This document shows, in pieces, positions 6,102 through 6,420 of a stretch of 6,420 bases of DNA. The notes under the pieces are model-generated. The model was not told where the DNA came from, did not search any database, and worked only from the letters and a program-made list of their open reading frames with translations. Positions within the stretch are counted from its first letter, which is position 1. Each line of letters opens with the position of its first letter. The DNA comes from Actinomycetota bacterium (GTDB lineage: Bacteria; Actinomycetota; Actinomycetes; S36-B12; UBA5976): assembly GCA_009918865.1 (NCBI GenBank), contig RGCY01000069.1:1-6420 (forward strand). The letters run 5' to 3'. Made by a program: the position numbers and the translations under genes.

Positions 6102-6206
6102 TCAAGGATGCTCAGATTCGATGACGCGGCGGCGACACGACATCTGATCATCTGCCATATCGAGGCGACCAGCCACCAACGGTGGGGTTTTCACCACATC
6201 GCACAT
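6102..6206 (-). CDS. possible 34-codon ORF in the glyS upstream region
   Basis: An ATG at 6206 opens 34 codons ending in TGA at 6104-6102. AGGTGAT, an exact match to the anti-Shine-Dalgarno complement, lies six bases before the ATG. The peptide begins M-C-D-V-V-K-T-P-P-L and has a basic C-R-R-R patch near its middle; it has no membrane segment and only one Gly, so it is not an obvious glycine attenuator peptide. GGAGG follows its stop directly but no good start codon follows that. The AGGTGAT overlaps the end of the upstream gene, so it could be a coupled small gene or chance. No family is recognised. Confidence 0.25.
   Translation of the reverse strand: MCDVVKTPPLVAGRLDMADDQMSCRRRVIESEHP
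6173..6185 (-). terminator. CCACC/GGTGG hairpin after the right-edge gene
   Basis: CCACC (6173-6177) and GGTGG (6181-6185) form a five-base-pair stem with a three-base loop, about 32 nt downstream of the right-edge gene's stop. On the minus strand no U-run follows; on the plus strand a GGTTTT follows, but no plus-strand gene is seen. It may end transcription ahead of glyS. An alternative GGTG/CACC pairing with upstream bases competes for the same strand. Confidence 0.3.
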
Positions 6207-6217
6207 GGCCCCATCAC

Positions 6218-6420
6218 CTACTCGGCGCGTTCGAGCATCCCCACAGCAGTTTGCTCATCAAGTGGTTCAAAAATCCGGTAGTGCCATGTGAGTGCGCGGC
6301 GAACCATGGGTCGCAAAACCGCTACGACCTCGTCATAGAGCGGCGCGAGCCCAGCACTGACATCACGGGGGCAAATCGGCACTGCCAACATCAAGGTTTG
6401 ACACAGTGGGCGCAACATCG
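6218..6420 (-). CDS. 3' end of an unrecognised gene (runs off right edge)
   Basis: The frame is open from the window edge to a TAG at 6220-6218, giving about 67 C-terminal residues. The ATG at 6418 could be internal, since no stop separates it from the edge. The visible part holds L-A-V-P-I-C-P-R-D-V-S-A-G-L, then a likely helix P-L-Y-D-E-V-V-A-V-L-R-P-M-V-R-R and T-W-H-Y-R-I-F-E-P-L-D-E. Codon choice resembles the neighbours. I do not recognise a family and name no function. It is co-directional with glyS but separated by 188 nt with a possible terminator and promoter, so it is probably a separate transcription unit. Confidence 0.6.
   Translation of the reverse strand, partial: MLRPLCQTLMLAVPICPRDVSAGLAPLYDEVVAVLRPMVRRALTWHYRIFEPLDEQTAVGMLERAE

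Noticed and set aside
6030..6217. T-box or glycine riboswitch controlling glyS
   Set aside because: No T-box consensus or tandem glycine-aptamer elements are visible, and the probable transcription start at the ATG leaves no leader.
6087..6281. 64-codon plus-strand open frame across the glyS spacer
   Set aside because: It runs antisense over the tail of the right-edge gene, has no good ribosome binding site and has His/Ser/Arg-rich noise-like composition.

Overview
The window looks like chromosomal housekeeping DNA from an actinobacterium of moderate GC (roughly mid-to-high 50s % by eye). The evidence is the single-chain, zinc-type glycyl-tRNA synthetase, a dihydrouridine synthase and a dGTPase-type HD hydrolase whose C-terminal region resembles actinobacterial versions, plus an apparently leaderless start on the synthetase gene. 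The species cannot be fixed from the sequence, and I see no phage, IS, CRISPR, tRNA or rRNA.

Every confident gene is on the minus strand, so transcription runs from right to left. At the right edge is the 3' end of an unrecognised gene (6218-6420). A 188-nt spacer follows, holding a small hairpin, a possible 34-codon ORF and a candidate leaderless promoter. Next come glyS (4644-6029), a dusB-like gene (3275-4582), a gene of the HODM-alpha/DUF3445 haem-protein family (2365-3282), a DUF218 (SanA/YdcF-like) membrane-anchored protein (1757-2380) and a dgt-like HD hydrolase (190-1518). dusB, DUF3445 and ydcF overlap by 8 and 16 nt, so they are probably translationally coupled, and glyS lies only 61 nt upstream of dusB. 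dgt is separated by a 238-nt spacer with unusual repeat structure. The left 189 nt are AT-rich and hold either the start of another minus-strand gene or the end of a convergent plus-strand gene.

Functionally the cluster joins translation (charging of tRNA-Gly, dihydrouridine in tRNA), nucleotide-pool control (dNTP hydrolysis), a probable envelope protein and a possible haem oxidative demethylase. No single pathway ties them together. This resembles a housekeeping operon rather than a dedicated new system.

The most unusual stretch is the ydcF-dgt spacer (1519-1756). It has core repeats at 36-38-nt intervals, a 19-nt direct repeat, and a segment in ydcF's own frame beyond its TAG stop that re-encodes a ten-residue stretch of YdcF with only synonymous differences. 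It also holds a 55-codon open frame ending in an ATGA overlap with dgt. The solitary HODM-alpha homologue, without visible reductase partners, is the second point of interest.
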